From positions 5,146,001 through 5,210,000 of the forward strand of contig NZ_CP015600.1 in the NCBI RefSeq assembly GCF_001647715.1: DNA of 64,000 nt, given 5' to 3'. Source of the stretch: Pseudomonas antarctica (GTDB lineage Bacteria > Pseudomonadota > Gammaproteobacteria > Pseudomonadales > Pseudomonadaceae). The notes below the pieces were generated by a model that was not told where the DNA came from, did not search any database, and worked only from the letters and a program-made list of their open reading frames with translations. The translations under genes were made by a program, and so were the position numbers. Positions 22,459 through 32,018 of the stretch are shown piece after piece. Positions within the stretch are counted from its first letter, which is position 1; each line of letters opens with the position of its first letter.

Positions 22459-22763
22459 ATCGGCAGGTTCTTCCACACATAGGGATGGAGGGCGCACCGT
22501 GAGTGGCCCGAGCAGCCCTCACGGCCGCATGCGAACGCGCATTCTACCCGGAATCGTGGGTGAGGAAAGTGGCGTTGTTCCCCGATGCTGGCATGGTGCT
22601 GTGAGAGGGCCTGTTTAAAATAAGGGCTTTTGCTGGAACTTCAACCCATTGAACGCAGAAGTTAACTATTGATTTCACGGGCATTGCCCCGTTATCGCAT
22701 TGCCTGGGGCCGCTCAGGCGCTTTCTGCTAAGATGGCCGCTCTGTTACTTAAGGTGTCTAAAC
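22459..22763. other. Divergent secA/dciA intergenic region
   Basis: A 305-bp spacer carrying the divergent promoters. In the secA leader, CCGTGAG (22497-22503) pairs with CTCACGG (22518-22524) to form a small hairpin. No secM-like gene or other frame is supported. Confidence 0.45.
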
Positions 22764-23219
22764 ATGGCATTTCGCCCTCTTACAGCCCGCGCTCCCAGCG
22801 TGTTGCTTCGCGAAGCCAAGCCGTTGAAAGCCATCTTCGGCCACGCGCAACGCTTGGGCCATTTGCAACGCCTGGTAGAAAGCCAGCTGCAACCTGCCGC
22901 CCGCGAGCATTGCCATGTGGCGTCCTGGCGCGAGGGTAATTTGCTGTTAATTGTCACCGACGGCCATTGGGCGACCCGTTTGCGCTACCAGCAAAAACGC
23001 CTGCAGCGACAATTGATGGCATTTGATGTATTTGCCAGCTTGACCCGTATCCAGTTCAAGGTGCAGCCACCCACCGTACAGCAAGGCGCGGTGGGGCATA
23101 CGATGGACCTTTCGGAGAATGCAGCCGAAACCATTCAGGCTACGGCTGACGGGATCAGTGATCCGGGCTTGCGCGCGGCGCTCGAGCGGTTGGCCGCCCA
23201 CGGCAAACCCAAATCCTGA
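22764..23219 (+). CDS. dciA: DciA-family (DUF721) replicative helicase loader
   Basis: A 151-residue DUF721 protein. DciA proteins are the ancestral loaders of the DnaB helicase in bacteria lacking DnaC or DnaI. The KH-like N-terminal region (about 15-110) is visible with LLREAKPLKAIFGHAQRL, HCHVASWREGNLLLI and WATRLRYQQKRLQRQL, the last being the strongest family motif. The C-terminal part is low in conservation, as expected for a disordered tail. Divergent from secA, the usual Pseudomonas position. Confidence 0.88.
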   Translation: MAFRPLTARAPSVLLREAKPLKAIFGHAQRLGHLQRLVESQLQPAAREHCHVASWREGNLLLIVTDGHWATRLRYQQKRLQRQLMAFDVFASLTRIQFKVQPPTVQQGAVGHTMDLSENAAETIQATADGISDPGLRAALERLAAHGKPKS

Positions 23220-23223
23220 ACCC

Positions 23224-24702
23224 CTATTTGCGCTTGCTGCCGCCCAGCAACGACCCCAACAAGCCCCGCACCAACTGCCGGCCCATCTGATTGGCGGCCT
23301 GCTGCATCGCCGACTTGAGTGCCTTGCCAGCCGTAGTGCCCAGAAAGGCACCCGCTTTGTCGGTAAAGCTCGGCTCTTCGGCCGCGGGCTTCGCCGCTTC
23401 GGTCACCCCAAGCTCTTTACGCGCCATCAGCACTTCATAGGCCGACTCCCGGTCAATCGGCTTGTCATACCGCCCCAGCAACGGCGAACTGGCGATCAAT
23501 GCCGCACGTTCGGCCTCACTCAGTGGCCCGATTCGCGACTGTGGAGGCGCAACCAGCACGCGTTGGACGACTTCCGGTGTGCCCTTTTCCTGCAACGTGC
23601 CCACCAATGCCTCACCGGTGCCCAACTCAGTCAGTACCGACAAGGCATCGAACGCCGGGTTGGGCCGGAAACCGTCCGCCACGGCGCGCAAGGATTTCTG
23701 CTCTTTAGTCGTGAACGCACGCAGACCGTGCTGAATACGCAAGCCCAATTGCGCCAATACCGTGTCCGGCAAATCACCTGGAGACTGAGTGACGAAATAC
23801 ACACCTACCCCTTTGGACCGGATCAAACGCACCACTTGCTCCAGGCGATCCTGCAACGCCTTGGGTGTATCGGCAAACAACAAATGCGCCTCGTCGAAAA
23901 ACAACGCAAGCAGCGGTTTATCGGCGTCACCGCGCTCAGGCAACTGTTCGAACAGCTCGGCCAGCAGCCACAGCAGGAAGGTCGCGTAGACCTTTGGCGC
24001 TTCATGCACCAATCGGCTGGCGTCGAGCAGGTGGATGCGCCCACGGCCATCGCTGGCCGGCTGCAAAATATCCTCAAGTTGCAGGGCCGGCTCACCAAAC
24101 AAGGCTTCGGCGCCCTGCTGCTCCAGCACGGCCAGGCGCCGCAACAGCGCCTGGCTGGAGCCGGTGGTCATCAGCGCCGCATCATCGCCCAGCAGCTCCG
24201 GGTGATAACGCAAGTGGTTGAGCAATGCCTTGAGGTCTTTGAGGTCGAGCAGCAACAAGCCTTCGCGGTCAGCCACCTTGAACGTGGCATAGAGTGCCGA
24301 CTGCTGGCTGTCGGTGAGTTCCAACAGGCTGCCGAGCAATAACGGCCCCATTTCGCTGATGGTGGTGCGAAGCGGATGACCGGACTGCCCGTGGATATCC
24401 CACAGCGTCACCGGATAAGCCTTGGCCGTATAGTTAAGGAAGGGCATACCCGCGATGCGCTCGGCCACTTTACCTTGCGGGTTGGCCGCTGCCCCCAGAC
24501 CACACAGGTCGCCCTTGATATCCGCGGCGAACACCGCCACACCCGCATCACTGAAAGCTTCCGCCAGGCGCTGCAACGTGACGGTCTTGCCCGTGCCGGT
24601 GGCGCCGGCAATCAACCCGTGACGGTTGGCCAGACGCATGGCCTGGGCGATGGGTTGGCCGTCAAGGCCGGCGCCGATAAGGAGTTGCGAGGAATCAGGC
24701 AT
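23224..24702 (-). CDS. HerA-like ATPase of the DUF853 (YjgR) family
   Basis: A 492-residue FtsK/HerA-type P-loop ATPase. Walker A is GATGTGKT (about residues 33-40), Walker B is LALFFDEAHLLF, and YFVTQSPGDLPDTVLAQLG is the family arginine/sensor region. The C-terminal 60 residues form a short low-complexity segment ending in a hydrophobic glycine-rich stretch and a basic tail (GGSKRK). E. coli YjgR is the named relative; its cellular task is unknown, and a DNA-translocation role is only inferred from the fold. It converges with dciA, 4 bp apart. Confidence 0.9.
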   Translation of the reverse strand: MPDSSQLLIGAGLDGQPIAQAMRLANRHGLIAGATGTGKTVTLQRLAEAFSDAGVAVFAADIKGDLCGLGAAANPQGKVAERIAGMPFLNYTAKAYPVTLWDIHGQSGHPLRTTISEMGPLLLGSLLELTDSQQSALYATFKVADREGLLLLDLKDLKALLNHLRYHPELLGDDAALMTTGSSQALLRRLAVLEQQGAEALFGEPALQLEDILQPASDGRGRIHLLDASRLVHEAPKVYATFLLWLLAELFEQLPERGDADKPLLALFFDEAHLLFADTPKALQDRLEQVVRLIRSKGVGVYFVTQSPGDLPDTVLAQLGLRIQHGLRAFTTKEQKSLRAVADGFRPNPAFDALSVLTELGTGEALVGTLQEKGTPEVVQRVLVAPPQSRIGPLSEAERAALIASSPLLGRYDKPIDRESAYEVLMARKELGVTEAAKPAAEEPSFTDKAGAFLGTTAGKALKSAMQQAANQMGRQLVRGLLGSLLGGSKRK

Positions 24703-24907
24703 TTCGTCACCTTTGGTTAATCTTTAGTGCCGCCAGGTCGATACAGACGGATGTACGACCCACAAAGTCTAAAAATAGGTCAGATAGCTCCTATAAGGGA
24801 CCCACAGAGCTATCACAAGAAATATCACACCTTTTTTGACGCTGTCATTTTGCGTATCCCAAGAGGATGCGCTTCGGATATTAAGACCATAGCGGACCCT
24901 ACAAGCC

Positions 24908-26800
24908 ATGAATAAAAACCTGCGCTTCAGCCACAAGATCCTGCTTGCAGCCTCCCTTATCGTCATCGCCGCTTTCGCGCTGTTTACCCTCTATAACGAC
25001 TACCTGCAACGCAACGCGATTCGCGACGACCTCAATAATTACCTGCATGAAATGGGCGATGTCACCGCCAGCAATATTCAAACCTGGCTTACCGGTCGCA
25101 TTGCCCTGGTGGAGAATGCGGCACAAAACATCGCCATCAATCCTGAACCCAGTGTGGTTGCCAGCCTGCTCGAGCAGAAAGCGCTGACCTCCTCGTTCAT
25201 GGCAACCTACGTGGGTGACAGCAAAGGCGCCTTCACCATCCGCCCCGACACCAAGATGCCGGATGGCTTCGATCCACGGGTTCGCCCTTGGTACAAAGGC
25301 GCCCAGAGCAGCAACGGCTCGACCCTGACCGAACCCTACATCGACGCCGCTACCGGGCAATTGATCATTTCTGTTGCCACCCCCAGCAGTACCAAGACCG
25401 GCCAGAGCATTGGCGTGGTGGGCGGCGACCTGAGCCTGCAAACCCTGGTGGATAACATCGGCGCACTGAACTTCGGTGGCATGGGCTATGCCTTCCTGGT
25501 CAGTGCCGATGGCAAAGTGCTGGTGCACCCGGACAAAAACCTGGTGATGAAAACCCTGGCTGACGTGTACCCGAAAAACACACCGAAAATCAGCGGCGAC
25601 TTCAGCGAAGTTGAAGCCAACGGCAAGGACAACATCGTCACGTTTACACCGATCAAGGGCCTGCCGTCGGTGAACTGGTACCTGGGCGTTTCGGTGGATA
25701 AAGACAAATCCTTCGCCATGCTCAGCAAATTCCGCACCTCGGCCGTGATTGCCACGATCATTGCCGTGGTGATCATCATCGCGCTGCTCGGCATGCTGAT
25801 CCGAGTGCTGTTGCAACCCTTGCACGTGATGACCCGTGCCATGCAGGACATCGCCGATGGCGAAGGTGACCTGACACGCCGCCTGAGCATCCAGAATCAC
25901 GACGAATTTGGCACGCTGGGTAATGCATTCAACCGCTTCGTGGAACGGATTCATACCTCCATTCGCGAAGTGTCCTCGGCCACCGAGCAGGTCAACGAAG
26001 TCGCCCTGCGCGTGGTCAGTGCGTCCAACTCGTCCATGGTCAATTCCGACGAGCAGGCCAACCGTACCAACAGTGTCGCCGCCGCCATCAACGAACTGGG
26101 CGCCGCTGCACAAGAGATCGCCCGTAATGCTGCGCAGGCTTCCGGCCAGGCCAGCGATGCGCGGCAATTGGCCGAAGACGGCCAGCAAGTGGTTGATCGC
26201 AATATCACGGCGATGACCAAGTTATCCGCGATGATCAGCGCTTCCAGCAGCAATATTGAAGCGCTCAACAGCAAGACCGTGAATATCGGGCAAATTCTGG
26301 AAGTCATTACCAGCATCTCCCAGCAAACCAACCTGCTGGCCCTTAACGCCGCGATCGAAGCGGCGCGTGCAGGGGAAGCCGGGCGCGGGTTTGCGGTAGT
26401 GGCCGATGAAGTGCGCAACCTGGCCCACCGCACCCAGGAATCGGCGCAACAAGTGCAAAAGATGATTGAAGAGCTGCAAGTCGGCGCCCGGGAATCGGTC
26501 AGCACCATGAGCGAAAGCCAGCGCCACAGCCTCGAGAGTGTGGACATCGCCAACCTGGCCGGCGAACGCCTTAACAGCGTGACCCAGCGCATTGGCGAGA
26601 TCGACGGCATGAACCAGTCAGTGGCCACCGCTACCGAAGAACAGACCTCGGTGGTGGAGTCGATCAACATGGACATCACCGAGATCAACACACTCAACCA
26701 GGAGGGTGTGGAAAACCTGCACTCAACCCTGCGGGCCTGTACCGACCTGGAACAACAGGCAGCACGCCTGAAGCAGTTGGTGGGCAGTTTCCGGATCTGA
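24908..26800 (+). CDS. Methyl-accepting chemotaxis protein with dCache domain, probable amino-acid receptor
   Basis: A 630-residue chemoreceptor. Helix 1 is about 10-30; a periplasmic dCache domain spans about 35-275; helix 2 about 280-300; HAMP about 300-355; the cytoplasmic hairpin tip contains [20 protein letters not shown]. The dCache carries the amino-acid-binding pattern of PctA-type receptors: RVRPWY, then PYIDAATGQ, then GGDLSL, supplying Arg, Trp, Tyr and the later Asp that hold the ligand alpha-amino and carboxyl groups. In P. aeruginosa the PctABC receptors lie near this same locus. No C-terminal CheR-tethering pentapeptide is present. Confidence 0.93.
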   Translation: MNKNLRFSHKILLAASLIVIAAFALFTLYNDYLQRNAIRDDLNNYLHEMGDVTASNIQTWLTGRIALVENAAQNIAINPEPSVVASLLEQKALTSSFMATYVGDSKGAFTIRPDTKMPDGFDPRVRPWYKGAQSSNGSTLTEPYIDAATGQLIISVATPSSTKTGQSIGVVGGDLSLQTLVDNIGALNFGGMGYAFLVSADGKVLVHPDKNLVMKTLADVYPKNTPKISGDFSEVEANGKDNIVTFTPIKGLPSVNWYLGVSVDKDKSFAMLSKFRTSAVIATIIAVVIIIALLGMLIRVLLQPLHVMTRAMQDIADGEGDLTRRLSIQNHDEFGTLGNAFNRFVERIHTSIREVSSATEQVNEVALRVVSASNSSMVNSDEQANRTNSVAAAINELGAAAQEIARNAAQASGQASDARQLAEDGQQVVDRNITAMTKLSAMISASSSNIEALNSKTVNIGQILEVITSISQQTNLLALNAAIEAARAGEAGRGFAVVADEVRNLAHRTQESAQQVQKMIEELQVGARESVSTMSESQRHSLESVDIANLAGERLNSVTQRIGEIDGMNQSVATATEEQTSVVESINMDITEINTLNQEGVENLHSTLRACTDLEQQAARLKQLVGSFRI

Positions 26801-26808
26801 TGCAAGCA

Positions 26809-26834
26809 GCCCGCCGCCTGGTATGGCGGCGGGC
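26809..26834. terminator. Hairpin between convergent genes
   Basis: GCCCGCCGCC-TGGTAT-GGCGGCGGGC is a perfect 10-bp stem between the chemoreceptor stop and the small minus-strand gene. It lacks a proper T-run on either side, so it may terminate weakly or shield 3' ends. Confidence 0.5.
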
Positions 26835-26836
26835 CA

Positions 26837-27007
26837 CTATTCTTCCTTGGGTTCGGCTTTAGCCTGTTCGCGCGCCCATAACTCGACCGCACCGGGAAAC
26901 TCGGTGCCGTCCTCTGCGTCCAGCTCATCCGGGTCGAACCGGCTCAAACACCCCTCCCCCAGCGTAGCTGGGGCTTTGGAGGTGGCTTTGTCCAGCGGAT
27001 CGCTCAT
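26837..27007 (-). CDS. Small conserved-looking acidic protein, function unknown
   Basis: A 56-residue frame beginning MSDPLDKATSKAPATLGEG and ending KAEPKEE. It is acidic at the C-terminus, has one Cys and no membrane segment. GAGG lies 9 bp before the ATG at 27005-27007. Support comes from the good ribosome site, the tight fit between the chemoreceptor hairpin and the purU terminator, and Pseudomonas-like codon use. I do not recognise a family. It is too short for most automated gene lists. Confidence 0.6.
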   Translation of the reverse strand: MSDPLDKATSKAPATLGEGCLSRFDPDELDAEDGTEFPGAVELWAREQAKAEPKEE

Positions 27008-27038
27008 CAATCAATCCTCAATGACGGGCAAAGAAAAA

Positions 27039-27068
27039 GGGCCTGGGACGATTTAACGCCCAGGCCCC
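27039..27068 (-). terminator. Terminator after purU
   Basis: GGGCCTGGG and CCCAGGCCC pair around an 11-base loop; on the minus strand the stem is followed by TTTTTCTTT. It lies 26 bp beyond the purU stop. Confidence 0.88.
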
Positions 27069-27093
27069 CTATTCTTCAATAAGCACGTCGCTA

Positions 27094-27942
27094 TCAGAAC
27101 ACGACGGTCTTATTGCCGTGCACCAGCACGCGATCTTCCAAGTGGTAACGCAGGCCACGGGCCAGGACCATCTTCTCGACGTCACGGCCGAAACGCACCA
27201 TGTCTTCGATGCTGTCGCTGTGGCTGACGCGTACTACGTCCTGCTCGATGATCGGGCCAGCGTCCAGCTCCTCGGTGACGTAGTGGCAGGTTGCGCCAAT
27301 CAGCTTCACGCCACGCAGGGAGGCCTGGTGGTAGGGCTTGGCACCCACAAACGACGGCAGGAAGCTATGGTGAATATTGATCACCTTACCCGCGTATTCG
27401 CGGCACAGTTCCGGCGGCAGGATTTGCATGTAGCGCGCCAGCACGACGACGTCAGCCTCATGCTGCTTGACCAGGCGGGAGACCTCGGCGAACGCCGGCT
27501 CTTTATCCTGTGGGTTGACCGGCACGTGGTAATACGGGATGCCATGCCATTCGACCATGCTGCGCAGGTCGTCATGGTTGGAAATCACACAGGCAATCTC
27601 ACAGTCCAGCTCATCGCTGTGCCAGCGGTGCAACAGGTCAGCCAGGCAATGGGACTCACGACTGGCCATCAGTACGACGCGTTTTTTCTGCTCCGTGTCG
27701 GTGATGTGCCAGGTCATCGAAAACTCTTCGGCGATCGGCGCAAACGCCTCACGAAAAGCTTCAAGACCAAAGGGCAGCGTGTCGGCACGAATCTCGTGAC
27801 GCATGAAAAACCAACCGCTGAGATTGTCCGAGTGATGGCTCGCCTCGGTGATCCAGCCGTTGTGGGAGGCCAGAAAGTTACTGACTTTGGCAACGATGCC
27901 AACCCGGTCCGGGCAAGCAATCACCAGCCGAAAAGTGCGCAT
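27094..27942 (-). CDS. purU: Formyltetrahydrofolate deformylase
   Basis: Hydrolyses 10-formyl-THF to THF and formate, balancing one-carbon pools and feeding PurT. The start at 27940-27942 gives 282 residues with GGAG 9 bp upstream; the longer frame adds 29 unlikely residues. An N-terminal ACT domain (about 1-80, beginning MRTFRLVIACPDRVGIVAKV) precedes the formyltransferase-like domain with the catalytic Asn-His-Asp set: VINIHHSFLPSF, and GATCHYVTEELDAGPII. The adjacency to mvaT is conserved in pseudomonads. Confidence 0.96.
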   Translation of the reverse strand: MRTFRLVIACPDRVGIVAKVSNFLASHNGWITEASHHSDNLSGWFFMRHEIRADTLPFGLEAFREAFAPIAEEFSMTWHITDTEQKKRVVLMASRESHCLADLLHRWHSDELDCEIACVISNHDDLRSMVEWHGIPYYHVPVNPQDKEPAFAEVSRLVKQHEADVVVLARYMQILPPELCREYAGKVINIHHSFLPSFVGAKPYHQASLRGVKLIGATCHYVTEELDAGPIIEQDVVRVSHSDSIEDMVRFGRDVEKMVLARGLRYHLEDRVLVHGNKTVVF

Positions 27943-28289
27943 TAGGGGAAAACTCCAGAACTTCGCAAAGGTCGCCATTCTAGCGATTACGCAGAAAAAC
28001 TGCAGTATTCCTTGCGGCTTAATCTGCACACATGGCCTGGCGACATCCCTTAATAGCGTAAGGTTTTAGCGCCGCTATATGACGGTGCCACCTCACACTC
28101 AGGCAGTTATCAAAAATAAAACGGGATTATCTTTACACCTACCACCTACTAATTAACTCGATTGCATAGCTTTGCCACAAACATTCAACGTAATTCACAT
28201 AAATGTCTCCTTAAATGTTTACTTGGGGAAATTGCCTGACTATTATTGGGCCACTCCTGTCAATCAGTGCTCTACATAAGGTAGTCCCC

Positions 28290-28664
28290 ATGTCTCTGAT
28301 CAACGAATACCGCGCCACCGAAGAAGCTATCAAAGAGCTGCAAGCCCGTTTGAAGAACCTGTCCCAAGACGACAAGCTGCAAACCGAGCTGGAATTCGAA
28401 GGCAAACTGCGCACCCTGATGGGTGAATACTCCAAATCCCTGCGTGACATCATCGCGCTGCTGGATCCGGAATCGAAAATCAAAGCACCCCGTGGCGCTG
28501 TGAAAACTACCGGCACCAAGCGTGCTCGCAAGGTCAAGCAATACAAGAACCCGCACAACGGCGAAGTGATTGAAACCAAAGGTGGCAACCACAAGACGCT
28601 GAAAGAGTGGAAAGCCAAGTGGGGCGGCGACGTCGTTGAAGGTTGGGCTACCCTGCTGGGCTAA
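28290..28664 (+). CDS. mvaT: MvaT, H-NS-family xenogeneic silencer
   Basis: Nucleoid protein that binds AT-rich DNA and silences foreign genes in Pseudomonas. The start at 28290 gives 124 residues, MSLINEYRATEEAIKELQARL. The N-terminal half (about 1-60) is the coiled-coil oligomerisation region; a Lys/Arg-rich linker (KTTGTKRARKVKQYKN) follows; the C-terminal DNA-binding domain holds the AT-pincer region GGNHKTLKEWKAKWG. The upstream 250 bp are clearly AT-richer than surroundings, consistent with self-regulation known for this family. GTAG upstream is a weak ribosome site. Confidence 0.96.
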   Translation: MSLINEYRATEEAIKELQARLKNLSQDDKLQTELEFEGKLRTLMGEYSKSLRDIIALLDPESKIKAPRGAVKTTGTKRARKVKQYKNPHNGEVIETKGGNHKTLKEWKAKWGGDVVEGWATLLG

Positions 28665-28698
28665 GCCTGGTCGGGCTATCGCCTGATATGCAACACAT

Positions 28699-28726
28699 TA
28701 AAAACGCCAGCTTGCTGGCGTTTTTT
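28699..28726. terminator. Bidirectional terminator between mvaT and sbcB
   Basis: AAAACGCCAGC-TT-GCTGGCGTTTTTT with A and T runs on the two sides serves both convergent genes. Confidence 0.93.
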
Positions 28727-28754
28727 ATTGTCCGAATATTCTCCACTTACCTGA

Positions 28755-30182
28755 CTACAGGTCCAGGCGAGCCGCTAAAGAGTCGGCATATTCCTGCCAT
28801 TGATCCAGCACCTGGCACTGAACCGATGTAGCACTAACGGCCAACTCCTCACGTGCCTGCTTAAATGCCAACAAGGTATTCGGCGCGCCCCATTCCGGGT
28901 TTGACAAACGTTGCTGGCAAAAAAGTTTCCAGCGCTGTTGCTCCTCGTTGTTCAAGGTGTCAGGAAAGTTACGTGCACGGTAGCGGAATAATAATTCCGG
29001 CAATCGATGATCATCAAAAGGCCACTGCTGATGTGCTAACTGTGAAGGTTCTGCCGCCCGGACTTGTTCGCATAAACGCCGGTCGCGGTCACCTATAAAA
29101 CCGTCATAGAGCTGCTGCTCCGGGTCCTGACTCGGCACAAAATCTTCCTCGGCATACATCGCCGCCAACTTGTCGCGCCAAACTTCCTGTGCGTCAGTTA
29201 GTCGCAGCGCCCGCGACTGGCAGACAGCCATATCCAACTGAAGCCGCTCACGATCCTGCGCCCTTAGCACATTCAAGGGCGCAACGACCGGACAACGGTT
29301 GATATGCAACAACTTGAGCGGCACCGGCAGTTCACCGTCCGTCAGGTCTTCACGGCGCGTGTAGAGCCGCTGGCGCAAGGTATTGGCGTCCAGGTCCAGT
29401 AAACCCTGCGGGTCGAGCCCGAGGTCACAGACAATCAACGCATTGCGATTGCGCGGGTGCCAGGCCAGGGGCAGTACCACGCCCAGGTAATGACGCGCGG
29501 CGGAAAAACGACCTGAGATATGCACCATGGGTTGCAACAGGCGAACCTGATCCATCACACGCTGCTTGCTGCGCAGTTGGAATAGCCAGTCATACAGCTT
29601 GGGCTGTTTCTCGCGGACCAAACGGGCCAAGGCAATGGTGGCTCGCACGTCCGACAAGGCATCGTGGGCCTGGCCATGGTCTATGCCATTGGCTTCGGTC
29701 AACCGCTCAAGCTTGAGGGTGACACGACCGTCCTGCTCGGGCCAGACAATGCCTTCGGGGCGCAGCGCGTAGGCTGTGCGGACCACATCGATCAAGTCCC
29801 AGCGACTGTTGCCGCCCTGCCACTCACGGGCGTAGGGGTCAAAAAAGTTGCGGTACAGGCTGTAGCGCGTCATTTCATCATCAAAACGCAAGGTGTTGTA
29901 ACCGGCCCCACAGGTACCCGTCGCGGCCAACTCGGCGTGCACGCGGGTCATGAAGTCGGCTTCGGCCAGGCCCTTTTCCGCCAGGATGCCGGGGGTAATA
30001 CCGGTTATCGCGCAGGCGGCCGGGTGCGGCAGGATGTCATCGCTCGGCCGGCAATAAAGGTTGACCGGCGGGCCGACCTCGTTGAGTTCGAGGTCGGTAC
30101 GAATACCGGCGACCTGGAGCGGGCGATCGCTGCGCGGGTTGATGCCGGTGGTTTCATAGTCGTACCAGAAGATGGTGGTCAC
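28755..30182 (-). CDS. sbcB: Exodeoxyribonuclease I
   Basis: Processive 3'-5' single-strand DNA exonuclease used in mismatch repair and recombination. A GTG start at 30180-30182 gives 475 residues, equal to the E. coli enzyme, beginning VTTIFWYDYETTG; the ATG far upstream would add 43 unrelated residues. DEDD catalytic residues appear in YDYETTG, GYNTLRFDDE and AHDALSDVRATIALA. The SH3-like and helical C-terminal domains follow (FPDTLNNEEQQRW). It is divergent from the six-gene MoxR operon. Confidence 0.95.
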   Translation of the reverse strand: MTTIFWYDYETTGINPRSDRPLQVAGIRTDLELNEVGPPVNLYCRPSDDILPHPAACAITGITPGILAEKGLAEADFMTRVHAELAATGTCGAGYNTLRFDDEMTRYSLYRNFFDPYAREWQGGNSRWDLIDVVRTAYALRPEGIVWPEQDGRVTLKLERLTEANGIDHGQAHDALSDVRATIALARLVREKQPKLYDWLFQLRSKQRVMDQVRLLQPMVHISGRFSAARHYLGVVLPLAWHPRNRNALIVCDLGLDPQGLLDLDANTLRQRLYTRREDLTDGELPVPLKLLHINRCPVVAPLNVLRAQDRERLQLDMAVCQSRALRLTDAQEVWRDKLAAMYAEEDFVPSQDPEQQLYDGFIGDRDRRLCEQVRAAEPSQLAHQQWPFDDHRLPELLFRYRARNFPDTLNNEEQQRWKLFCQQRLSNPEWGAPNTLLAFKQAREELAVSATSVQCQVLDQWQEYADSLAARLDL

Positions 30183-30348
30183 GGGCTGTTCCTGTCCTGA
30201 AGATCGGCAAAGTCTAGGCGCTGTAATACGTCCGGGGCCAGCGATACCTGACCTGTACAAATATCCAGCAAAACCTTGAATGGTTGCTTCCACCGTCGAC
30301 ACTGCTAGCATCCGTGCATTCGAGCCGCACGCACTGCCAAGGATCGCG

Positions 30349-31041
30349 ATGCCATCAGTTCCATTGGATACCCATTACCAGATCGAGACCCCGGAGGGCA
30401 TAGACTTGCCCTTGCGCCCGGCCGGGCTGATGCCACGTGCACTGGCCTTTGCTTTCGATTTGGGTTTGCGCGGCCTGGTCATGGGCATCCTGCTCGTACC
30501 GCTGGCGCTGCTCGGCAATATCGGTTTCGGCCTGGGTTCGCTGCTGCTGTTCCTGATCAGTTGGTGGTACATGGTGCTCTTTGAGGTGCTCAACCAGGGT
30601 TGCTCTCCGGGCAAGCAGGTCATGGGCTTGCGGGTAGTACAGGATGACGGCACACCCATTGGCTGGTCCGCCTCACTCATTCGCAACCTGCTGCGTTTTG
30701 TCGACATGCTGCCTTTCGGCTACTTCCTCGGCGCCATCAGTTGCCTGCAACACCCCCATTTCAAACGGCTTGGCGACCTTGCCGCCGGCACGCTGGTGAT
30801 CTACCGCGAACAACCACTGGCTCGCCCCAAGGTGCCTCAGGCCGTCGCCCTGCGCCTGCCCTTTACACTGGAGCTCAGCGAGCAACGTGCCATCCTTGGT
30901 TTCGCCGAACGCCAAAGTGAACTCTCCGCCGAACGGGTACAGGAACTCGCTTCCATCCTTGCAACGCCGCTGCAGGTCTCGCCAGCTCGCGCCGTGGAGC
31001 AACTCAATGGCGTGGCTCGCGGCTTGCTGGGGCCGACATGA
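30349..31041 (+). CDS. RDD-family membrane protein (first gene of MoxR operon)
   Basis: A 230-residue RDD protein. The start at 30349 has AAGGA 6 bp upstream; 23 upstream codons in frame look non-coding. The RDD part (about 20-155) has PRALAFAFDLGLRGLVMG, two or three membrane helices, and GKQVMGLRVVQDDG, the family signature. The C-terminal 75 residues are soluble and helical (LSEQRAILGFAERQSELS). RDD proteins are of unknown function, some proposed as transporters. The stop overlaps the next start by 4 bp, so it is co-translated with it. Confidence 0.85.
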   Translation: MPSVPLDTHYQIETPEGIDLPLRPAGLMPRALAFAFDLGLRGLVMGILLVPLALLGNIGFGLGSLLLFLISWWYMVLFEVLNQGCSPGKQVMGLRVVQDDGTPIGWSASLIRNLLRFVDMLPFGYFLGAISCLQHPHFKRLGDLAAGTLVIYREQPLARPKVPQAVALRLPFTLELSEQRAILGFAERQSELSAERVQELASILATPLQVSPARAVEQLNGVARGLLGPT

Positions 31042-32018
31042 AGCAGAGCCTGTTCGAAAGCCGCCATCAGCCGCAGTGGCAAGCCTTTGCCGAACAACTC
31101 AAGCAGTTGGAGCAAGGCAAGACCAAAGCCAGCGAAGTGGCTGACTTTCCACACCATTATCGACGCGTGTGCCAGCACCTCGCGCTGGCCCAGGAGCGTG
31201 GCTACAGCAGCTACCTGATAGACCCATTGCAACAACTGGCTCTACGCGGCCACCAACAGCTGTACCGCCATCGGAGCCAATTGGGGGCGAACGTATTGGG
31301 CTTCGTCCTGGCTGACTTTCCTCGTCTGGTACGTGAACAGTGGCGCTTCGTTTTGATCGCCAGCCTGCTGTTCTTCGGCAGCCTGGTCGGGGTTGGGTTG
31401 CTGGTCTACCTGTTTCCAGACCTGATCTACAGCATCGTCAGTCCCCAGCAGGTAGCCGAGATGCACAGCATGTATGACCCGGATGCCGGCCGCCTGGGAC
31501 GCGCCGCCGATCGTGCATCCAGTGAAGACTGGATGATGTTTGGCTACTACGTGATGCACAACATCGGTATTGCCTTCCAGACCTTTGCCGCCGGCCTGCT
31601 GTTCGGCCTGGGCAGTGTGTTCTTTTTGATTTTCAACGGCCTGATCATCGGCGCCGTATCCGGGCACCTCACAGAGATCGGCTATGGCCAGACCTTCTGG
31701 TCATTTGTCATCGGCCATGGTGCTTTCGAGCTCAGTGCCATTGCGCTGGCCGGCGCGTCAGGTCTGCAGATGGGATGGGCATTGATCGCCCCCGGGCAAC
31801 TGACACGCGGCGAATCTCTGCGCCTGGCGGCACGCAAGAGCGTGCAGATGCTCTGCGGGGTCATGTTATTCCTGTTGATAGCGGCATTTATTGAAGCCTA
31901 CTGGTCTTCTTCCAGCGCAATCGCCCCCTGGATCAAATACCTGACAGGCGCCGGGCTGTGGCTGCTGATGGCCGCTTACCTGACCCTTGCCGGACGGACT
32001 CACCATGCGCCTGAGTGA
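31038..32018 (+). CDS. SpoIIM/DUF95-family membrane protein
   Basis: A 326-residue DUF95 protein related to sporulation stage II protein M, although pseudomonads do not sporulate. A soluble helical N-terminus (about 1-95) is followed by at least five membrane helices: around 100-125, 175-195, 205-225, 235-255 and 270-315. The conserved family stretch NIGIAFQTFAAGLLFGLG and FVIGHGAFELSAIALAGA is present. In B. subtilis SpoIIM works with the peptidoglycan-degrading DMP complex, but here the context is the MoxR operon. It overlaps the genes on both sides. Confidence 0.85.
   Translation: MKQSLFESRHQPQWQAFAEQLKQLEQGKTKASEVADFPHHYRRVCQHLALAQERGYSSYLIDPLQQLALRGHQQLYRHRSQLGANVLGFVLADFPRLVREQWRFVLIASLLFFGSLVGVGLLVYLFPDLIYSIVSPQQVAEMHSMYDPDAGRLGRAADRASSEDWMMFGYYVMHNIGIAFQTFAAGLLFGLGSVFFLIFNGLIIGAVSGHLTEIGYGQTFWSFVIGHGAFELSAIALAGASGLQMGWALIAPGQLTRGESLRLAARKSVQMLCGVMLFLLIAAFIEAYWSSSSAIAPWIKYLTGAGLWLLMAAYLTLAGRTHHAPE

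Noticed and set aside
24770..24815. Possible flagellar sigma (FliA) promoter before the chemoreceptor
   Set aside because: TCTAAAAA is followed by no GCCGATAA-like element at the right distance.
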